NCBI GenBank assembly: GCA_019313245.1
Contig: JAFDBP010000119.1
Location: forward strand, 1-35,881
Direction of reading: 5' to 3'
DNA from: Deltaproteobacteria bacterium
GTDB taxonomy: Bacteria; Myxococcota_A; UBA9160; SMWR01
DNA length: 35,881 nucleotides
The notes beneath the pieces are model-generated. The model saw only the letters and a list, made by a program, of their open reading frames with translations, was not told where the DNA came from and made no database searches. The position numbers and the translations under genes are program-made. Of the stretch, positions 33,672 to 35,881 are shown piece by piece; position 1 is the stretch's first letter, and the number at the start of each line of letters is the position of its first letter.

Positions 33672-35879
33672 TCAGGGTTGCATCGATGTGGTGGGAGCGT
33701 CGAGCAGCGCGCGCAATATCTCGGCGAGTTCGATCTTTCGAAACGGTTTGTGGATGAACTCGGCACCGAGCTCGACCGGATCTGCTGCGGCGAGATGTTC
33801 GCCCGCGAAGCCGGACATCAGCAATATCTTGACTTGGGGCCTCAGCTCACGCGCGCGCTTCGCGAGATCGGTGCCCGTGATACCGTCGGCAAGCACCACG
33901 TCGGACAGCATCAGATCGAGGGGGTCGAGATTTTCCAGCAGGCGCTGCGCCTCGTTGCCGTCTCCAGCCTGGACGACGTTGTAGCCGAGGTCGGTCAGCA
34001 TCCTGACCACCAGTCGACGCACCTGCGGTTCGTCTTCGACCACGAGCAGCGTCTCTCCGCGTCCGTGTTGGGCACTCGAGGAAGCAACGGAGTCGCTTTC
34101 CTCGGCGGAGTCCCAGCAGCGGGGGATGTAGATCCGAACCTCCGTTCCAGCCCCCTCCTCGCTGCTGATCTCGACATGACCGCCGGATTGTTTTGCAAAT
34201 CCGTAGACCATGCTCAGGCCCAGCCCAGTACCCGCTCCGAGCTCCTTGGTGGTGAAGAATGGCTCGAACACCTTCTCCTGAATGCCGGTCGGCATCCCTC
34301 CACCGCTGTCTCGCACACGGAACAAGACGTATTGCCCAGCCTTTTTTGCTGAAGTCTCGAAGCCTTCCGCCTCTTCGATCGTTACGTTCGAGACGTCGAT
34401 CGCGAGCTCACCGCCATCCTGCATCGCGTCGCGTGCATTCCAGACGAGGTTGAGCAGCGCGGTTTCGAGTTGAAGGCGATCCGCGTTGCAGTTCCATAGC
34501 CCGTCGTCGACTCGGATTTCGATCTGGATCTCGTTTCCGAGCGTAGATTCGATCAGGCCGGTCATCCCGTCCAGCAGGGAAGCTCCATCGATCGAAGTCG
34601 GGGAGAGCGCTTGCTTGCGCGAAAAGGACAACAGGCGTTGCGTCAGGGCTGCGCCGCGATCGGCGGCCTTGGCCACGTCGCCCAGCAGGTCGGTGAGATC
34701 ACTGTCTCCGCGCGCACGCTGCTCCAGCAATTCGAGGTTTCCGATGATCACGGCCAGAAGATTGTTGAAGTCGTGGGCGATGCCGCCGGTCAGCTGTCCG
34801 AGTGCTTCCATCTTCTGCGCTTGGCGGAGATCTTCCTGCGCCTCGAGGCGTTTGCGCATCTCGTCCCAGAGCTCGGAATTCGCCATCGCGAGCTCTGCAT
34901 TCTTGACCAGCAGATGCTTCTCGCTCTCCTGTAGGCTCGCTTCACTCGCGAGCGCCTGAGAGCGCAACTGATTCTGGACGCGCTGCACCCACCATTCGCG
35001 CGCGGCAATTATCGCCACGAAGGGTACGAGCACCGATGCCGTATAGGGAAGCACCTGCGGATGCGTTCCCCTGTCGAAGAAGGTCATGACCGCGAGCACG
35101 AGCGCCACGGATATGGGCGAAAGCAGCGACTCCCACTGCAGCGCGCGGCTCTCCCATTGGGACAGCAGCGCTCTCGAGCGACTCGCGTCGTCGAGATGAT
35201 CTTCCTCGAACGCCGACCAGCAGATGAAAGCGAACGGCAAGAGATAGACCGCATTGAAGGCATCCGTCGACGAAAAATCGCCGCTCACGAGCCAGTACGC
35301 CGTCATGTTGTCGGCCAGCGCGAGTGTGGCGCCGGCGAGCAGAATCGGAATCATGACCGCGCGTTGCGGGCTGGCCAAATAGAAGAGAGTGCTGGCGAGC
35401 CCATAGAAGAATACCGTCGTGCTGGATAGCGCATAGCCGACGGTGGTCACGGACAGAGCGGTATTCTGCGACCACTGGAGGATGTCGAAGAAGAAGAACG
35501 TGTGGGCAATCAGCAGCGCGAAGACGATGATGCCGAGATTGCCGAGCTGGATCAGCGTAACGCCTCGCGAAGGCGAGCGATTGCAGTAGAACCAGATGCC
35601 CGCGAGGAACAGGGGTGACATCGCGAGGAACAAGACGTCGGACCACGACGGGATGGGCGACAGGACGTGCGCGCCCAACTCGTACCACGACCACAAGAAA
35701 GTGCCGAGCGCGTAGGCGAGGATTCCCAGTCCGAAACACAACCACGCCCTGCGGTAATTGGCCTCGAGACCTCTCGCCGTGTGGAAGCACTTTGCGGCGA
35801 CCACCAGCTGAACGAATCCCCAGTAGAGGTCGGCCCACCATAGTTTGGGGGTTGCGTCCGGCAGGAAGTAGCGGTGCAC
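33672..35879 (-). CDS. hybrid sensor histidine kinase with membrane-embedded N-terminus and C-terminal receiver
   Basis: At least 735 residues; the GTG at 35879 is 2 bases from the window end, so the true start may lie outside. About eight or nine membrane helices fill residues 15-295, then a coiled linker (300-355). The kinase core has the phospho-acceptor His369 in GGIAHDFNNLL, the N box NARDA (481-485), G1 DSGGG (524-528), FEPFFTTK and G2 GTGLGLS (550-556). A receiver domain follows, with E615/D616, phospho-acceptor Asp660 in MLSDVVL, and Lys711 in IHKPF. It lacks an output domain, so it probably signals through a partner. A damaged copy of its N-terminus lies at 32600-32808. Confidence 0.92.
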   Translation of the reverse strand: MHRYFLPDATPKLWWADLYWGFVQLVVAAKCFHTARGLEANYRRAWLCFGLGILAYALGTFLWSWYELGAHVLSPIPSWSDVLFLAMSPLFLAGIWFYCNRSPSRGVTLIQLGNLGIIVFALLIAHTFFFFDILQWSQNTALSVTTVGYALSSTTVFFYGLASTLFYLASPQRAVMIPILLAGATLALADNMTAYWLVSGDFSSTDAFNAVYLLPFAFICWSAFEEDHLDDASRSRALLSQWESRALQWESLLSPISVALVLAVMTFFDRGTHPQVLPYTASVLVPFVAIIAAREWWVQRVQNQLRSQALASEASLQESEKHLLVKNAELAMANSELWDEMRKRLEAQEDLRQAQKMEALGQLTGGIAHDFNNLLAVIIGNLELLEQRARGDSDLTDLLGDVAKAADRGAALTQRLLSFSRKQALSPTSIDGASLLDGMTGLIESTLGNEIQIEIRVDDGLWNCNADRLQLETALLNLVWNARDAMQDGGELAIDVSNVTIEEAEGFETSAKKAGQYVLFRVRDSGGGMPTGIQEKVFEPFFTTKELGAGTGLGLSMVYGFAKQSGGHVEISSEEGAGTEVRIYIPRCWDSAEESDSVASSSAQHGRGETLLVVEDEPQVRRLVVRMLTDLGYNVVQAGDGNEAQRLLENLDPLDLMLSDVVLADGITGTDLAKRARELRPQVKILLMSGFAGEHLAAADPVELGAEFIHKPFRKIELAEILRALLDAPTTSMQP

Positions 35880-35881
35880 CA

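Noticed and set aside
1-35881. CRISPR array, tRNA or rRNA genes, insertion sequences, integrase or phage genes
   Set aside because: No spaced direct repeats, no tRNA-like cloverleaf, no transposase or integrase motifs were seen on either strand while reading.

Overview
The window is 35.9 kb of high-GC bacterial DNA, very tightly packed, with many ATGA or GTGA start/stop overlaps. Almost everything in it concerns building, exporting or decorating a surface glycan (LPS O-antigen, capsule or exopolysaccharide). No ribosomal, tRNA or housekeeping marker is present, so the host can only be guessed: GC-rich codon use, two AsnB-type amidotransferases, a CooT-type small protein and a hybrid sensor kinase would fit a delta-proteobacterium-like or related environmental lineage. 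That placement is inference.

Layout. 2-1604 (+): C-terminal part of an MBOAT O-acyltransferase and a partner SGNH-type membrane protein. 1592-5165 (-): methyltransferase, sulfotransferase and a membrane sulfatase/AlkP-type protein, all overlapping by 4 bp. 5814-7739 (-): first asparagine-synthase-like amidotransferase. A divergent gap with a clean 19-bp palindrome (7800-7818) leads to a long + run, 7859-16642: methyltransferase, NAD-dependent epimerase/dehydratase, unrecognised metal-hydrolase-like protein, GT4, second AsnB, formyltransferase-like protein, GT4, DUF457/YdjM-type membrane protein. 16639-17760 (-): GT4. 17941-25271 (+): methyltransferase, an internally shortened GT39-type protein, GT2, flippase, NodU-type carbamoyltransferase, PIG-L deacetylase, GT2. 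25330-26817 (-): second flippase. 26962-27993 (+): GT2. 28212-29123 (-): methyltransferase. 29760-31930 (+): AlkP-superfamily protein overlapping an LPG-synthase-TM/YbhN-like membrane protein.

The right end changes character. 31962-32808 is a scar: an N-terminally truncated, frameshifted PIG-L gene lies back to back with a frameshifted 209-bp fragment of a sensor-kinase N-terminus. That fragment is about 88% identical to, and inverted relative to, the start of the intact hybrid histidine kinase at 33672-35879. Between them sit a small HNEEHA coiled-coil protein and a CooT-type putative nickel-binding protein.

How it works together (inference): GT4 and GT2 enzymes assemble a repeat unit from activated sugars; the epimerase, AsnB proteins, formyltransferase-like protein and PIG-L deacetylase alter sugars or amino groups; carbamoyl, methyl, sulfo and O-acyl groups are then added; and two MOP-family flippases move lipid-linked units across the membrane. 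No obvious polymerase, initiating phosphoglycosyl transferase, ligase or ABC exporter is in the window, so the pathway must be completed elsewhere. The best candidates for something new are the unassigned HxH protein at 9681, the formyltransferase-like protein lacking the family Asn, the shortened GT39 protein, the AlkP/YbhN-like pair, and the kinase/PIG-L scar.
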